From Cyanomargarita calcarea GSE-NOS-MK-12-04C (GTDB lineage Bacteria > Cyanobacteriota > Cyanobacteriia > Cyanobacteriales > Nostocaceae): a DNA stretch of 64,000 nucleotides. The notes beneath the pieces are model-generated. The model searched no databases and was not told where the DNA came from. It saw nothing but the letters and a program-made list of their open reading frames with translations. Position 1 is the stretch's first letter. Every line of letters starts with the position of its first letter. Below are positions 44,358-55,124 of the stretch, piece after piece. A program made the translations under genes and the position numbers. The DNA lies in assembly GCA_019359595.1 (NCBI GenBank), contig JAHHGZ010000005.1:186001-250000 (forward strand), written 5' to 3'.

Positions 44358-46988
44358 CTACAGGGGCAAACCCTTCACCTGCATCAAGTCCAATTCCCGC
44401 TCAAATATTTCATCAATTGGCAACATTTCCCCTGCATCTGTCATAAATTTATGGTCTTTTGTTGCCCGAATAATTGAACCATCATCTAAACAATATTCAA
44501 AAACTTCTTGTTGTCCCCGATTGTGCCACTGTCCTATGGGTTGAGTGTAAATATTTCCGTTATTATCAAGACTAAAAACTGTACATTCAATACCTTTTTC
44601 AACAATTTCACCAATCGGTAAAAAGCCGTATTCTTCCGTTAAAACCTTTGTATCATAACTCAAACAATATTCGGCAAAATTTAACATTTCGTTGAATAAC
44701 TTTTCAGCGATTTGTTTGCTAACTCCATTTTTTGCAGAGCCATCGATAAATTTTTCACGCTGCTTTTCCATTTCAGCAACTTTCTTTTTACCCATAGCAC
44801 GACGCAACAAATCAGCCTGCCCAAGGGTATACCCAGCCAAATCCTGAGCCATTTTCATAATTTGCTCTTGGTAGCAAAGCGTTCCATAAGTTTCTTCTAA
44901 AATAGGTTCCAGCAAGGGATGTTGATATTCAACTTTCTCCCGTCCATGCTTGCGATCGATAAAGTGAGGAATCAATCCTGCATCTAATGGGCCTGGTCGA
45001 TACAATGCCAAAATAGAAGAAATATCTTCAATATTGGAAGGCTTTAAATCGCGTACTATTTGACGCATTCCGGAAGATTCTAACTGAAATATTCCTTCTA
45101 AATTACCTTCTTCTAAAAGTTTATAAGTCTTTTGCACCTCGTTAGGTAAAGTTTTATGGTCACCTTTAGCTAATATTTTCTGCGCTCTTCTCTCTTGCTT
45201 AGTTATCTCATATGCGTCTAATTTAAATCCGTGATTTTCCTCAATCAAATCAATGGCTTTCTGAATCATCGTCAAATTCCTTAAACCCAGAAAATCCATC
45301 TTTAACAAACCCAGAGATTCTATATCTTCCATAAAATACTGGGTAATCACGGAGCCGTCATTATTTTTTTGTAATGGCACAAGTTGGTCTAATGGTTCGG
45401 CAGAAATCACCACACCGGCTGCATGAACGCCAAAAGTTTTGTTAGTACCTTCAATTCGCATTGCCATATCTAGCCAATGGCGGACATGGGGTTCATTCTC
45501 ATATTTTTCTTTAAACTCAGGTGCTGGTGTTTTATCAGAAATCATCACCTTGAGTTTAGTTGGTTTCCCCCGCACGACGGGAATCATCTTCGCCATTTTG
45601 TCTGATTCGCCATAAGGAATATTCAATACCCTAGCGACATCTTTTAAAACAGATTTGGATGTGAGACGGTTAAAAGTAATAATTTGAGCAACTCTTTCTG
45701 TGCCATATTTCTCAGTGACATACTCAATCACCTTATCCCGTTGTTCGATACAGAAATCTGTATCAATATCAGGCATAGATTTCCGTTCTGGGTTGAGAAA
45801 TCTTTCAAAGAGTAGCCCATGATGTACTGGGTCGATATTAGTGATGCCCATCGTATAGGCAACTAGAGAACCTGCTGCCGAACCGCGACCGGGACCAACT
45901 GGAATCCCATTATCTCTGGCAAATTTGATGTAATCCCACACTACTAAAAAGTATGTGGAAAAACCCATTTGCTGAATCATTTTTAGTTCATATTCCAGTC
46001 TTTCTTTATAGACTTGATCGACTTCATTTTTCGATTTGCGATTTAACTTTTCTAAAAGTCCTTGCCAAGCAATTTCTTCCGCATAAGTATCAGGAGTATA
46101 ACCGGATGGGATTGCAGGGGTAGGAATGCGAGGCTCATCCATAATGTGGTAAAGCTCGACTTTATCGGCAATTTCTTCAGTTGTGACTATCGCTTCCAAG
46201 ATAACGTCATCGGTTAAATGGTCGCGGAATAGCTGCTTCATTTCTTCACCGGATTTCAGATATTCTGTACCTGTATAACGCATCCGGTTATCTTCAATAA
46301 TTAGTTTGCCTGTTTGAATGCAGAGTAAAGCGTCATGCGCTTCAACGTCATAACAGGAAATGTAGTGGGAATCATTTGTGGCAATAAATTTAATCCCTAA
46401 CTCCCGCGCAATTTTGACAATTTCTACATTTACAATCCGGTCTTCTGGGAACCCGTGGTCTTGAATTTCTAAATAATAATCATCACCTAATGTATCCTTA
46501 TACCATTGTGCAACTTTTCGGGCTGCATCCGGTCTACCGCTGAGAATTGCTTGGGGAATTTCTCCACCCAAACAAGCGCTGGTAACAATCAAGCCTTCCC
46601 GGTATTCTTTGAGTAATTCTTTGTTGATACAAGGTCGAGAAAAAATACCTTTACCTTGTACACCATTGAGGTGAGATTCTGTTGTTAATTTAACTAAATT
46701 TTTGTAACCTTTTGTGTTTTTAGCTAAAACAACTTGATGATATTTAGGACGGCGTTCTTGTTTGGTGATATCGCCGTTAATGATATACATTTCATTGCCA
46801 ATAATTGGCTTAATATTCTTGCTGCGACAAGTTTTGACCAGTTCGATCGCACCGTACATCACTCCATGATCCGTCAGCGCGATCGCTTTCATACCCAATT
46901 CGATAGCGCGATCGACCAACTCCGGTAACTGACTGGCCCCATCGAGCAAACTGTAGTCACTGTGAATGTGCAAAGGTACAAAGGACAT
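44358..46988 (-). CDS. dnaE: DNA polymerase III alpha subunit, N-terminal part with N-terminal split intein
   Basis: 876 residues from the ATG at 46988 ([17 protein letters not shown]), the normal DnaE start with its PHP domain. The polymerase core has [13 protein letters not shown] and MPDIDTDFC with catalytic Asp residues. After AEY (residue 774) the sequence changes to [14 protein letters not shown] and continues 102 residues to the stop; this is the DnaE N-intein of the Npu/Ssp type. The second half of DnaE, with the C-intein, must be encoded elsewhere. The two products are joined by protein trans-splicing. Confidence 0.97.
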   Translation of the reverse strand: MSFVPLHIHSDYSLLDGASQLPELVDRAIELGMKAIALTDHGVMYGAIELVKTCRSKNIKPIIGNEMYIINGDITKQERRPKYHQVVLAKNTKGYKNLVKLTTESHLNGVQGKGIFSRPCINKELLKEYREGLIVTSACLGGEIPQAILSGRPDAARKVAQWYKDTLGDDYYLEIQDHGFPEDRIVNVEIVKIARELGIKFIATNDSHYISCYDVEAHDALLCIQTGKLIIEDNRMRYTGTEYLKSGEEMKQLFRDHLTDDVILEAIVTTEEIADKVELYHIMDEPRIPTPAIPSGYTPDTYAEEIAWQGLLEKLNRKSKNEVDQVYKERLEYELKMIQQMGFSTYFLVVWDYIKFARDNGIPVGPGRGSAAGSLVAYTMGITNIDPVHHGLLFERFLNPERKSMPDIDTDFCIEQRDKVIEYVTEKYGTERVAQIITFNRLTSKSVLKDVARVLNIPYGESDKMAKMIPVVRGKPTKLKVMISDKTPAPEFKEKYENEPHVRHWLDMAMRIEGTNKTFGVHAAGVVISAEPLDQLVPLQKNNDGSVITQYFMEDIESLGLLKMDFLGLRNLTMIQKAIDLIEENHGFKLDAYEITKQERRAQKILAKGDHKTLPNEVQKTYKLLEEGNLEGIFQLESSGMRQIVRDLKPSNIEDISSILALYRPGPLDAGLIPHFIDRKHGREKVEYQHPLLEPILEETYGTLCYQEQIMKMAQDLAGYTLGQADLLRRAMGKKKVAEMEKQREKFIDGSAKNGVSKQIAEKLFNEMLNFAEYCLSYDTKVLTEEYGFLPIGEIVEKGIECTVFSLDNNGNIYTQPIGQWHNRGQQEVFEYCLDDGSIIRATKDHKFMTDAGEMLPIDEIFERELDLMQVKGLPL
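44361..44666 (-). other. DnaE split intein, N-terminal half (coding segment)
   Basis: 102 codons beginning with Cys (44664-44666). Block A is [20 protein letters not shown]; block B holds [11 protein letters not shown] with the TxxH motif. It ends [12 protein letters not shown]. Close to the N. punctiforme DnaE intein, which is a fast splicer; splicing speed here is inference. Confidence 0.95.
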
Positions 46989-47233
46989 AAGCGTTTCCCA
47001 CTCTAAGCAAACAACATCACTGAACTTCACAAAAAGAAGTAGAGAAAAGTAGAAAGGGAAAGGGTTCCGTTTACCCTTTGACCTTTTTTCGTTAACCTTT
47101 ACCCTTTTAAATAACAGTGATGGTATTTTAGGTTAACTCAATTTGCGGCCAATCTGAAAACTTGTCTTAATCCGAAATTTCCCTCCCCGGAAGTGATGTT
47201 TAATTAATTACGCCACTAAATCAGCACCCCCTA

Positions 47234-48535
47234 ATGAACCAACCAGAGAGTATTCCTTCATCAGAAACCAAGCCCCGTCCTTGGTGGCAGCGTATCCCTC
47301 TGACAGTACAAATTCTTATCGCTTTAGTGCTTGCTGTGGCTTTAGGAATTTTACTTGGTGGTGGTAACCCCAGTGCCGCCAATAAGGACTTCATAAATGG
47401 TTTAGCAACTCCCGCTGACTTGGTTTTGAAGGCTTTGCGTGCGCTCGCTACACCCTTAATTTTGGTGGCAGTGCTGCATACTTTCATGACTACGCATATT
47501 CCCGGTACTGCCGGACGCAAGCTAGCATTACTGCTGATTACCAATACAACCGTAGCAATACTGATTGGACTTTTGGTGGCAAACGTTTTGCGTCCTGGTA
47601 CTTGGGGGGGGCAGCTGATACCCCCAGGAGATGTGCAAGCAAGCCCTCAAAGTAATCTTGACCCTTGGGGACTCATCAAAGATGCTGTGCCAGATTCTAT
47701 CCTCAGGCCCTTGGTGGATAATAACGTTATTCAATTGATTGTGATTGCTCTGAGTTTGGGCATTGTCCTGCGAGCGATAAAATCAGAGATGGTCGCTCAA
47801 GGCAAGACAGAATACAAGCCAATTGAAGATATTATTGGGGTATTGTTTGATGCTGTAATTCGCGTCCTCAACTGGGTAATTGCTTTAGTGCCTTTAGCAG
47901 TATTTGGCATTGTATCAAAAACTGTGGCACTGCAAGGCTTTGCACCATTTCAATCTTTGTTTGCGTTTATTGTAGCGGTACTGCTAGCATTGATACTGCA
48001 AGCTTGCTACTACCTCACCAGAGTCAAATTAGAGTCGTGGGTAAACCCGATAAATTTCCTTAAAGGGGGTGCTGATGCCTTCCTGACGGCTTTCTCAACA
48101 TCATCATCCGGTGCGACAATGCCCGTTACCTTTGAAGTGTTGCAAGAAAAAATTGGTTTGCGGGAATCTTCTGCAGCGTTAGGGGCATTAGTTGGGGCTA
48201 ATTTCAACAACGACGGTACGGCACTGTATGAAGCGATGTCTGCGTTGTTTATCTCCCAAGTATTGGGACAACATCTAAATTTAGCACAGCAGTTGATTGT
48301 CATTCTCACCTCAATTTTTGCGTCCGTGGGTGCAGCGAATATTCCCAACGCTGGATTGGTGACAATGACACTGGTATTCACTTCCGTTGGTTTGCCTACA
48401 CAGTATATAGCTGTACTGGTGACTGTTGATTGGTTCTTAGACCGCTGTCGGACTGCAATTAACGTGATGGGTGATATGACTGTGAGTACTTTATTGGATG
48501 GGAAAAAGCCAAAGTCTCAGGAGTTAGAAAATTAA
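47234..48535 (+). CDS. dicarboxylate/amino acid:cation symporter (DAACS/Glt family)
   Basis: 433 residues, at least eight hydrophobic segments. FSTSSSGATMPV corresponds to the serine-rich re-entrant loop HP1, NFNNDGTALYEA to the NMDGT cation and substrate motif, and SVGAANIPNAGLVT to HP2. It imports acidic or neutral amino acids or C4-dicarboxylates with Na+ or H+. The cytoplasmic N terminus is Pro-rich. It is divergent from dnaE with about 245 bases between. Confidence 0.93.
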   Translation: MNQPESIPSSETKPRPWWQRIPLTVQILIALVLAVALGILLGGGNPSAANKDFINGLATPADLVLKALRALATPLILVAVLHTFMTTHIPGTAGRKLALLLITNTTVAILIGLLVANVLRPGTWGGQLIPPGDVQASPQSNLDPWGLIKDAVPDSILRPLVDNNVIQLIVIALSLGIVLRAIKSEMVAQGKTEYKPIEDIIGVLFDAVIRVLNWVIALVPLAVFGIVSKTVALQGFAPFQSLFAFIVAVLLALILQACYYLTRVKLESWVNPINFLKGGADAFLTAFSTSSSGATMPVTFEVLQEKIGLRESSAALGALVGANFNNDGTALYEAMSALFISQVLGQHLNLAQQLIVILTSIFASVGAANIPNAGLVTMTLVFTSVGLPTQYIAVLVTVDWFLDRCRTAINVMGDMTVSTLLDGKKPKSQELEN

Positions 48536-48814
48536 GAGCTAGAAGTTAGGAGTTGGGAGTTAAGGTGACTAAATCTTAACTCTTACCTTCGCTTCTTCTC
48601 TTCGAGACGCTCCGCGAAGAGAAGAAGCGAAGGAAAAACGATTGATTTCACAGCTTACACCTTAACAGCCGTAGAGTGAGGAGTTATATTACAGCACTTT
48701 GCAAGTAAATGAAGTACACCCCCTCCCCTTGGCATACGGGGAGGGTTGGGGAGGGGTATTTCTGTACCTCACAAAGTTGAAATTTGCTGTATGTCCGGGA
48801 AATCAATCATAATC

Positions 48815-48938
48815 AGGACTTACGATATTGTCACAAATCATCGAAGCGAAGAGACGCTACAAACCATAATTTACCGTACAGTATTTATCTAAGCGTCACA
48901 CACCCTACGGTTATTAATGTGCCAGTTACGTAAGTCCT
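48815..48938. repeat. MITE-like element, second copy with GGACTTACG ends
   Basis: AGGACTTACG (48815-48824) and CGTAAGTCCT (48929-48938) bound 124 bases. Same ends as 2702-2865, with a different interior that includes GCGTCACACACCCTACGG. Confidence 0.75.
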
Positions 48939-49035
48939 AATAATAAAAAATTGTAAAATTCTGTAGAAACGTTACATATAACGTTTCTACAATGTTGGTA
49001 ATTAACCGGACATGATATGAAGAGTTGTGATTTAT

Positions 49036-49104
49036 TCCCCCCACACCCTAGAAGGGTGGGGCTATACAAACCAAGCCCACCTGCGTGGGCTATTAATTGC
49101 ATCT
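49036..49104. repeat. double-hairpin dispersed repeat, inverted copy
   Basis: CACCCTAGAAGGGTGGGGCT and AGCCCACCTGCGTGGGCT with TTAATTGCATCTT, the reverse complement of the copy at 30843-30910. Confidence 0.85.
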
Positions 49105-49160
49105 TCATACTATTTGGTATAACTCTTAACTCCTAACTCATAATTCCTAACTCCTAACTC

Positions 49161-49397
49161 CTAACTCTTGTTAACGTCGCACTCTTTGGCCCAACAACGT
49201 TTTAAGAGCTTAATTCTATGAAGATAAGCAAAACGGCTGGGAATTAATACAAATTTACTATCAGAGCTAAATAAAGGCTGGTTAAGATATTGCCACAGCG
49301 GAAATCTTAGGTTGTTGTCTTCTGGTGTCATAAGAAAAATAAAATAATATAAAAATGCGACTGCGCAGTAGTTGGCATCTTCTTTGAAAGATGACAT
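49161..49397 (-). CDS. doubtful small protein
   Basis: 78 codons; the middle (LRFPLWQYLNQPLF, FAYLHRIKLLKRCWAKEC) has protein-like composition, with a hydrophobic N terminus. The true start may be the internal ATG at MTPEDNNL. No family recognised and no clear ribosome site; it may not be a gene. Confidence 0.3.
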   Translation of the reverse strand: MSSFKEDANYCAVAFLYYFIFLMTPEDNNLRFPLWQYLNQPLFSSDSKFVLIPSRFAYLHRIKLLKRCWAKECDVNKS

Positions 49398-49530
49398 GTA
49401 CTGAGGTACTAGTTAAAGATTACACATCGTATGCGCGATCGCCCTTGTGGCAATTGCGGAATATTAAGGTATCGATTGCTAAAATTTCAGAACCCCTACC
49501 CCCTACCCCGCGATCGCGTAAGTCTCATAA

Positions 49531-50021
49531 GAGGATGTTTTAAAAGTCGAAGGTAGTAAAAAATTAAGCTAGTCGTCTAACCATGATACGAATCATCGCT
49601 ATATAAATAAAAGCCTCGGAGGTTTCGGGTAGCCGTTCATAATCCTTGCTCAAACGCCGACACCAATTGAGCCAGCCAAATGTCCTTTCCACTACCCACC
49701 GCTTTGGTAATAAGACAAAACCCTTTTTCTCCAAAAGTCTAAGGACAATTTCCACAATCCACCGAAATACATCCATTACCCAGTGGATAAAATCTTCTCC
49801 TCGATACCCTCCATCCATCCAAATTGTATGTAAGCAATGCACGCGAAGCTTGCGCGACGCCTTGCGGCGTTCGCCCATACAATGAACTCGGTTGAGTACT
49901 TTTTTGTCTCCTTGACGGATATACTTTTGTCATTTGCTCACTAGGTGCTGGTTTCTACAAATCTCAGCTTAAACCTTGTGAGCTTTTTTTTACGATCCTC
50001 CCCCACTTTTCAAACATCCTC
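49531..50021 (-). mobile_element. shrunken IS5-family insertion sequence
   Basis: Inverted ends GAGGATGTTTTAAAAGT (from 49531) and ACTTTTCAAACATCCTC (to 50021) are flanked by the direct repeat TAA (49528-49530 and 50022-50024), a target duplication of the IS5-group kind. At 491 bases it is about half the usual size and keeps only part of the transposase. It cannot move by itself. Confidence 0.8.
49564..49878 (-). pseudogene. IS5-family transposase, C-terminal remnant
   Basis: IWMDGGYRGEDFIHWV and WVVERTFGWLNWCRRLSKDY are the conserved C-terminal blocks of IS5-type DDE transposases, with the final catalytic Glu in VERTFGW. The typical start MTKVYPS is found separately at about 49933 in another frame. 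The part with the first Asp is deleted, and GC-rich repeat text (GGCGAACGCCGCAAGGCG) lies at the junction. Confidence 0.8.
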
Positions 50022-50097
50022 TAAGTACTTTATTTATTTTGCGGATTTGAGATAATGTTTTGATAGATGAACTTATTTTCTATAATTAGACCAATCA

Positions 50098-50352
50098 ATG
50101 ACACAGATTATTCTTGAAAATCTAGACCCGATTGTGGTTGAGAAACTCCAAGTCCGTGCTACCCGCCAAGGTAGGAGCTTGATAGAAGAACTTAAAGCTA
50201 TTGTAGAAGAAGCTGTACAGTTTGAGAGCTTTCCGAATCAGCAAGAAACTATGCATGAAGCGAGAGAAAGACTAGCAAAAGTAAGGCAACAATATCAAGG
50301 ACGAACTTTTAGAGATAGTGCTGAACTATTACGCGAGGACCGTCAACGTTGA
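50098..50352 (+). CDS. FitA-like antitoxin
   Basis: 84 residues. MTQIILENLDPIVVEKLQVR and RATRQGRSLIEELKAIVEEA form a ribbon-helix-helix DNA-binding domain as in FitA/VapB. It overlaps the next gene by four bases. It probably still represses the module, though its toxin is truncated. Confidence 0.87.
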   Translation: MTQIILENLDPIVVEKLQVRATRQGRSLIEELKAIVEEAVQFESFPNQQETMHEARERLAKVRQQYQGRTFRDSAELLREDRQR

Positions 50353-50618
50353 ATAAATTTGTTGTCGATGCCAATGTTGCAGTTAAGTGGGTTTTACCGG
50401 AAATTCATGCAGAGGCTGCATCACGCCTATTAAATAGCGATTATACACTCTTAGTACCAGATTTTTTCTTTTCTGAAATTGGAAATATTTTTTGGAAACA
50501 AGTTCGGTTTGGTACAGATACTCTGGAAGAAGCTAAATTGAATTTTAACCAGATTGCCATTACTGATATACAAATTTATCAGTCTAAACCTATCTATGAT
50601 GCAAGCTGGCAAAGATGA
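50349..50618 (+). pseudogene. truncated PIN-domain toxin
   Basis: 89 codons from a TTG start. FVVDANVAVKWVLPE and LVPDFFFSEIGNIFWKQ give the first half of a PIN domain; the usual length is about 130-140. It ends at ASWQR, before the second acidic pair. In the next frame a 36-codon piece (ATG 50599 to stop 50709, AGKDDYLKTRSSIFTGE) follows, unrelated to PIN. The toxin is probably inactive. Confidence 0.75.
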
Positions 50619-51591
50619 CTATTTAAAAACTCGCTCTTCAATTTTTACTGGTGAGACAGTAACGATACTCTATGAAAAAATCCAAGCTTACCAAAAGAGT
50701 AAGGAATAAATCTGGTAACAGTGATAGCGATTAGTATGCTTCTGGGAGTCAGTTCGCTTTTTGGGTTTTTGGCAGCGCTGTCTTTATCGTGCTAGCTTGT
50801 CAGTCTGACATTTGTTTGCCGCATGGGAAATGCTATTGTAGTACAATAGTTCTATATTTAAGACTAGCGATCGCTGGGGCAAAGTAATGAATATAAAATG
50901 ATTAAAGTTTTACAATATCTCAAAAGGATTCAACAACTGTAAGCCCTCAATCCATTGAAAGTCTCTAACGTGGCGATAATAGCGTACAGCATCTTCCTAG
51001 GAGTCAGTTTGCATTTTGGAGTTTGGGGAGTGCGATTGTGTTTATTTGGTACATGAGTTCTATAAGATGAGCGATCGCGTGTTGATGTCGCTTCGATAAT
51101 TGTGTTCCTCAAAGTTACGTATTTTCCGTCACCTTTGTTATGTACTGGAGAACTGAATCAAAATCTTTGCGGATTTCTGCAAGTTGTTTGACCTAAGTAT
51201 TTGAAGCTGCGATCGCGTAGCGTACCGGAGGTAATCGCATCTTCTTATACTGCAAACGGTTAATATCTGGACTTTACATCAGAGCATAAAATTGAACAAA
51301 AACTCTGCGTACCTTTGCGTTTACCGAGCGCGAGCCTCTGCGTTTAAAAGTAAAGTTCCAAACCGTTTTTAGTATAACAAGAGTGCCATTCGACTTATAG
51401 TCCCTGGCTAGCTGCCTGGTAAAATTTATTAATCCTGTCGCCAAAATTACTTAAATCTTTAAACTTGCGGTAACGTGATTTACAACAAAAATGCGGTCTT
51501 CCTAATCTTTCGTTTCTATTAAACTCAGCTAATTCCTTAAAAAATTCGTACAAAAAAACGATTACTTACCCATCCTCCATAAAAAGATAAA
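50619..51591. other. intergenic region, decayed sequence
   Basis: About 970 bases without a supported gene. Two similar stretches, GGGAGTCAGTTCGCTTTTTG (near 50745) and AGGAGTCAGTTTGCATTTTG (near 51000), suggest an old duplication. HIP1 sites are scattered. Confidence 0.5.
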
Positions 51592-51620
51592 ATCCACCAA
51601 GATGTAATGTCTTGGTGGAT
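51592..51620 (-). terminator. rho-independent terminator of ssrA
   Basis: ATCCACCAAGA (51592-51602), 7-base loop, TCTTGGTGGAT (51610-51620): a perfect 11-bp stem. On the minus strand it is followed by a T-rich tail. It lies 18 bases after the tmRNA 3' end. Confidence 0.85.
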
Positions 51621-51638
51621 CTTATTCTTATATATCAG

Positions 51639-52025
51639 TGGAGCTTATGGGAGTCGAACCCATGTCCAAACTGGGTATTAGTACCCCACTCATTCACAGG
51701 TTTAGCCTTTCTGACCCTCAAGGCGGGAATCGTTCCTTATCCCGAACGTAGGATGCTTTGATTGAATCTTAGCTAGCAAGCCAATCAAAGAACTCTTGCT
51801 AGAGCTTCCGTTGGGGGTTGGTCTCTAGTCCTTAACGGAGTCAAACCGGAGACGCTCGAATCTGTAAGAGATTTTTAGGCAGCTACTAGAGCTTGCTTAC
51901 GAGCAAAAGGTACAATGTTGTTCGCATTTACTTTTTTTTTGAGTCTTTGATTTACGAGAGTAAACTCGCTCTCGACCTGTATCATAGAGTAACGTTCGCC
52001 AACCTGTCGAAACCATGAAAGCCCC
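51639..52025 (-). ncRNA. ssrA: tmRNA (one-piece)
   Basis: 387 nucleotides. The 5' end GGGGCTT pairs with AAGCTCC at the 3' end to make the tRNA-like acceptor stem, and GGTTCGACTCCC gives the T arm. CCA is not encoded. The tag reading frame, preceded by AAAGTAAAT, encodes ANNIVPFARKQALVAA and a stop (about 51880-51930). It rescues stalled ribosomes and tags the peptide for proteolysis. The layout matches Nostoc tmRNA (tag ANNIVKFARKDALVAA). Confidence 0.95.
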
Positions 52026-52193
52026 GTGTCTGATACTCCTATATTGTAATACGTTATTTCAGAAATTGCCACAAACTATTTGAGATTTTGCGGAAAGTGC
52101 AGCCAGCGCTGTGCCGAGATTCGGTTTCCTTATATCTTACACCTACCCTATAAACCTATGCCTAATCTTCTAGCAACAAGCTAGGGTGTAGTC

Positions 52194-52246
52194 TAGCCCA
52201 CGCAGGTGGGCTTTGTACGTATAGCGACACCCTTCTAGGGTGTTGC
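52194..52246. repeat. double-hairpin dispersed repeat, third copy
   Basis: AGCCCACGCAGGTGGGCTTT followed by ACACCCTTCTAGGGTGTT, same order as 30843-30910, just downstream of atpG. Confidence 0.8.
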
Positions 52247-52290
52247 CGCTTGTTGCAAGATGTGACTTTCCGCAAAATCCACTTTCTCGA

Positions 52291-53238
52291 CTAAGTTAAT
52301 GCTTCCGCACCACCCACAACTTCTAACAGTTCTTGGGTAATTGCCGCTTGTCGAGCTTTGTTATATTTCAGAGTCAGATTCCCAACCAGTTCGGTAGCGT
52401 TGTCACTAGCGTTACTCATTGCTGTCATCCGTGCTGCTAGTTCGCTCGCTGCAGATTCTTGCAATGCCCGCAGTAACTGGTTTGTCAGATACAATGGCAG
52501 TAAAGATTCCAGAATCTGTACTGGGTCTTGCTCAAAAATCATGTCACGGGGCAAAACACGAACTTGGGTGGTGACTTTTGTTCGTTCCACTTCAAATTCA
52601 CCACCACGGCTTGTCAGACGGAAGATTTCATCATCCGCAGCTTCTAAACCTTGAGGATCTAGAGGAAGCAAAGTTTGCACTACAGGACGAGAACTTACTA
52701 AAGAGACGAACTTGGTATAAACTAGCTCAATTCTATCTACACCTTCCGACAAGAACAAAGAAAGCAGTTCGTCAGCAACATTAGAAGCTTCTGCTGCTGT
52801 GGGGATTTGCTCCAAGCCAGTGTAGGTAGCACTTATGGGCTGCTCGCGACGTTGAAAATACTGAGTAGCTTTTCGTCCGACGATTACAAACTTGTAATCT
52901 AAACCTTCTTTTTTGATTTCCTTGGCGCGGTTTTCAGCACGACGGATGACGTTAGAATTATAACCACCGCATAAACCGCGATCGCCTGAAATTACTAACA
53001 ACCCGACTGTTTTAACTTCACGTTGCTTAAACAGCGGTAAATCTACATCTTCAAAGCGCAGACGGGTTTGCAAGCCATATAATACTTGTGCCAAGCGATC
53101 GGCAAAAGGACGAGTCGCTGTCACCTGTTCTTGTGCCCGACGAACTCTTGCGGCAGCCACCAGCCGCATCGCTTCTGTAATCTTGCGGGTATTTTTGACC
53201 GACTGAATGCGATCGCGTATTTCTTTTAAATTAGGCAT
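52291..53238 (-). CDS. atpG: ATP synthase F1 gamma subunit
   Basis: 315 residues, the rotor shaft of F1. [20 protein letters not shown] at the N terminus and the closing [20 protein letters not shown] are diagnostic. The length includes the insertion in the middle (around [15 protein letters not shown]) that distinguishes photosynthetic gamma subunits; the two regulatory cysteines of plants are absent. Last gene of the operon in the window (called atpC in some cyanobacterial naming). Confidence 0.97.
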   Translation of the reverse strand: MPNLKEIRDRIQSVKNTRKITEAMRLVAAARVRRAQEQVTATRPFADRLAQVLYGLQTRLRFEDVDLPLFKQREVKTVGLLVISGDRGLCGGYNSNVIRRAENRAKEIKKEGLDYKFVIVGRKATQYFQRREQPISATYTGLEQIPTAAEASNVADELLSLFLSEGVDRIELVYTKFVSLVSSRPVVQTLLPLDPQGLEAADDEIFRLTSRGGEFEVERTKVTTQVRVLPRDMIFEQDPVQILESLLPLYLTNQLLRALQESAASELAARMTAMSNASDNATELVGNLTLKYNKARQAAITQELLEVVGGAEALT

Positions 53239-53375
53239 AGTTCTTGAATTTTGAGTTAAGAGTTATGAATTAGGAGTTATGAGCTATGAATAACGGATTA
53301 TGAGCGATCGGTTTTTAATTAACTTCTCACTTTTCACTCTTAACTCCTCACTCTTAACTCCTAACTCCTAACCAA

Positions 53376-54896
53376 TTACGCTGTTGCCTTGAAGGTCTTC
53401 TTGTATTCGGTAATTGCGGTCTTCAACGCTGATTCTTCAGCATCACCCAGAACTTTTTGTGTTCTCACATTTTCAGTGTAATTAGGCGCACTGGTTGTCA
53501 AATATTCGCGCAATCCCTTGGTAAAGGTTGTAATTTTCTCTACAGGGATGTCATCCAAATATCCGTTAATACCCGCATACAGAATCGCAACTTGTTCGTA
53601 TACAGATAGAGGAGAGTTTTGGGGCTGCTTCAAGAGTTCCCGCAGGCGTACGCCTCGTGCCAACTGGTCTTGAGTAGCTTTATCCAAGTCAGAAGCAAAT
53701 TGCGCGAAAGCTTGCAAATCGTCAAACTGTGCCAATTCCAACTTAATCTTACCGGCAACTTTCTTCATTGCCTTGGTTTGAGCCGCAGAACCTACGCGGG
53801 ATACGGAGATACCGGGGTTCACTGCAGGACGAATACCTGAGTTGAATAAGTCAGAAGACAAGAAAATCTGACCGTCGGTAATCGAAATTACGTTGGTGGG
53901 GATGTAAGCAGATACGTCACCAGCTTGAGTTTCGATGATTGGGAGAGCGGTCATACTGCCTTTACCCAATTCATCACTCAATTTTGCTGCTCTTTCCAAC
54001 AAACGGGAGTGGAGGTAAAATACATCTCCAGGATATGCTTCCCGTCCGGGTGGACGACGTAACAGCAAGGACATTTGGCGGTAAGCTTGGGCTTGCTTGG
54101 AGAGGTCATCATAAATTACTAGGGTCGCTTTGCCCTTGTACATGAAGTACTCAGCCAAGGTAGCACCTGTGTAGGGAGCCAGGTACTGGAGGGTAGCGGG
54201 TTCACTGGCGCTAGCAGCAACAACGATGGTATAATCCATCGCGCCTTTTTCTTGCAATGTCTGCACTACGTTAGCGACGGTGGAAGCCTTTTGACCGATG
54301 GCTACATAAACACATATGACATCTTCTTCCTTTTGGTTGATGATGGTGTCAATAGCGATCGCTGTCTTACCAGTTTGACGGTCACCAATAATCAATTCTC
54401 GTTGACCCCGACCAACGGGAATCATTGAGTCAATAGCGGTGATACCAGTTTGCATTGGTTCGTGTACTGACCGACGGGCAATAATCCCTGGTGCCATAGA
54501 TTCAATTAAACGGCTTTCGGTGGTTTTGATGTCACCTTTACCATCAATTGGACGACCTAAAGCATCCACAACGCGCCCAATCATCGCGTCTCCCACGGGC
54601 ACCTGAGCAATTTTGGCAGTGGCAGTAACGGTGCTACCTTCTTGGATGTCACGACCGTCACCCATTAACACCACACCTACATTGTCTTCTTCTAGGTTGA
54701 GTGCGATGCCAACTGTACCATCTTCAAACTCTAGAAGTTCCCCGGCCATAGCCTTTTCTAAGCCATAGACACGGGCAATACCGTCACCTACTTGGAGGAC
54801 GGTACCAACGTTAGCAACTTTGACTTCTTGGTCGTATTGCTCAATTTGCTGCTGAATAATGCTGCTGATTTCGTCAGGTCTGATGGAAATGCTCAT
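53376..54896 (-). CDS. atpA: ATP synthase F1 alpha subunit
   Basis: 506 residues. It forms the alternating non-catalytic sites of the alpha3beta3 ring on the cytoplasmic face of the thylakoid or plasma membrane. Walker [10 protein letters not shown], the signature [17 protein letters not shown] and the closing [13 protein letters not shown] are visible. Complete, with the usual start [14 protein letters not shown]. Confidence 0.98.
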   Translation of the reverse strand: MSISIRPDEISSIIQQQIEQYDQEVKVANVGTVLQVGDGIARVYGLEKAMAGELLEFEDGTVGIALNLEEDNVGVVLMGDGRDIQEGSTVTATAKIAQVPVGDAMIGRVVDALGRPIDGKGDIKTTESRLIESMAPGIIARRSVHEPMQTGITAIDSMIPVGRGQRELIIGDRQTGKTAIAIDTIINQKEEDVICVYVAIGQKASTVANVVQTLQEKGAMDYTIVVAASASEPATLQYLAPYTGATLAEYFMYKGKATLVIYDDLSKQAQAYRQMSLLLRRPPGREAYPGDVFYLHSRLLERAAKLSDELGKGSMTALPIIETQAGDVSAYIPTNVISITDGQIFLSSDLFNSGIRPAVNPGISVSRVGSAAQTKAMKKVAGKIKLELAQFDDLQAFAQFASDLDKATQDQLARGVRLRELLKQPQNSPLSVYEQVAILYAGINGYLDDIPVEKITTFTKGLREYLTTSAPNYTENVRTQKVLGDAEESALKTAITEYKKTFKATA

Positions 54897-55054
54897 AGGT
54901 CTATAATTTTTCTTTAGAGAAGGAGTAGAAAATTAAAGTTATGAGTTATGAGTTATGAGTTATAAATTTTCCAGAGGTATAGTCTTACTTCTGTACATGA
55001 GTTATTTAGTCATGAGTTGAAGAGTTTTTCGTGATGAGTTGAACAATTCTTTTC

Positions 55055-55122
55055 AAATTCCTAACTCCTAACTCCTAGCTCCTAACTCCTAACCCCTAAC
55101 TCCTAACTCCTAACTCCTAACT
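55055..55122. repeat. CTAACTC heptamer tract between atpH and atpA
   Basis: About ten near-perfect heptamers (CTAACTC, with CTAGCTC and CTAACCC variants). A similar TGAGTTA tract stands at 54935-54960. Typical STRR DNA in operon gaps. Confidence 0.85.
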
Positions 55123-55124
55123 TA

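Larger units (their letters stand above)
48536..49530. other. repeat-rich intergenic stretch
   Basis: It holds TTCTCTTCG/GAAGAGAA palindromic text near 48595-48632 and a CCCCTCCCC-GGGGAGGG hairpin near 48720-48757. It also contains the MITE at 48815-48938, the double-hairpin repeat at 49036-49104, CTAACTC heptamers near 49125-49165, and one doubtful small gene. Confidence 0.6.

Noticed and set aside
51875-52072. 65-codon minus-strand open frame ending ANNIVPFARKQALVAA
   Set aside because: It is the tmRNA tag frame read from outside the RNA; the gene is ssrA, not a protein.
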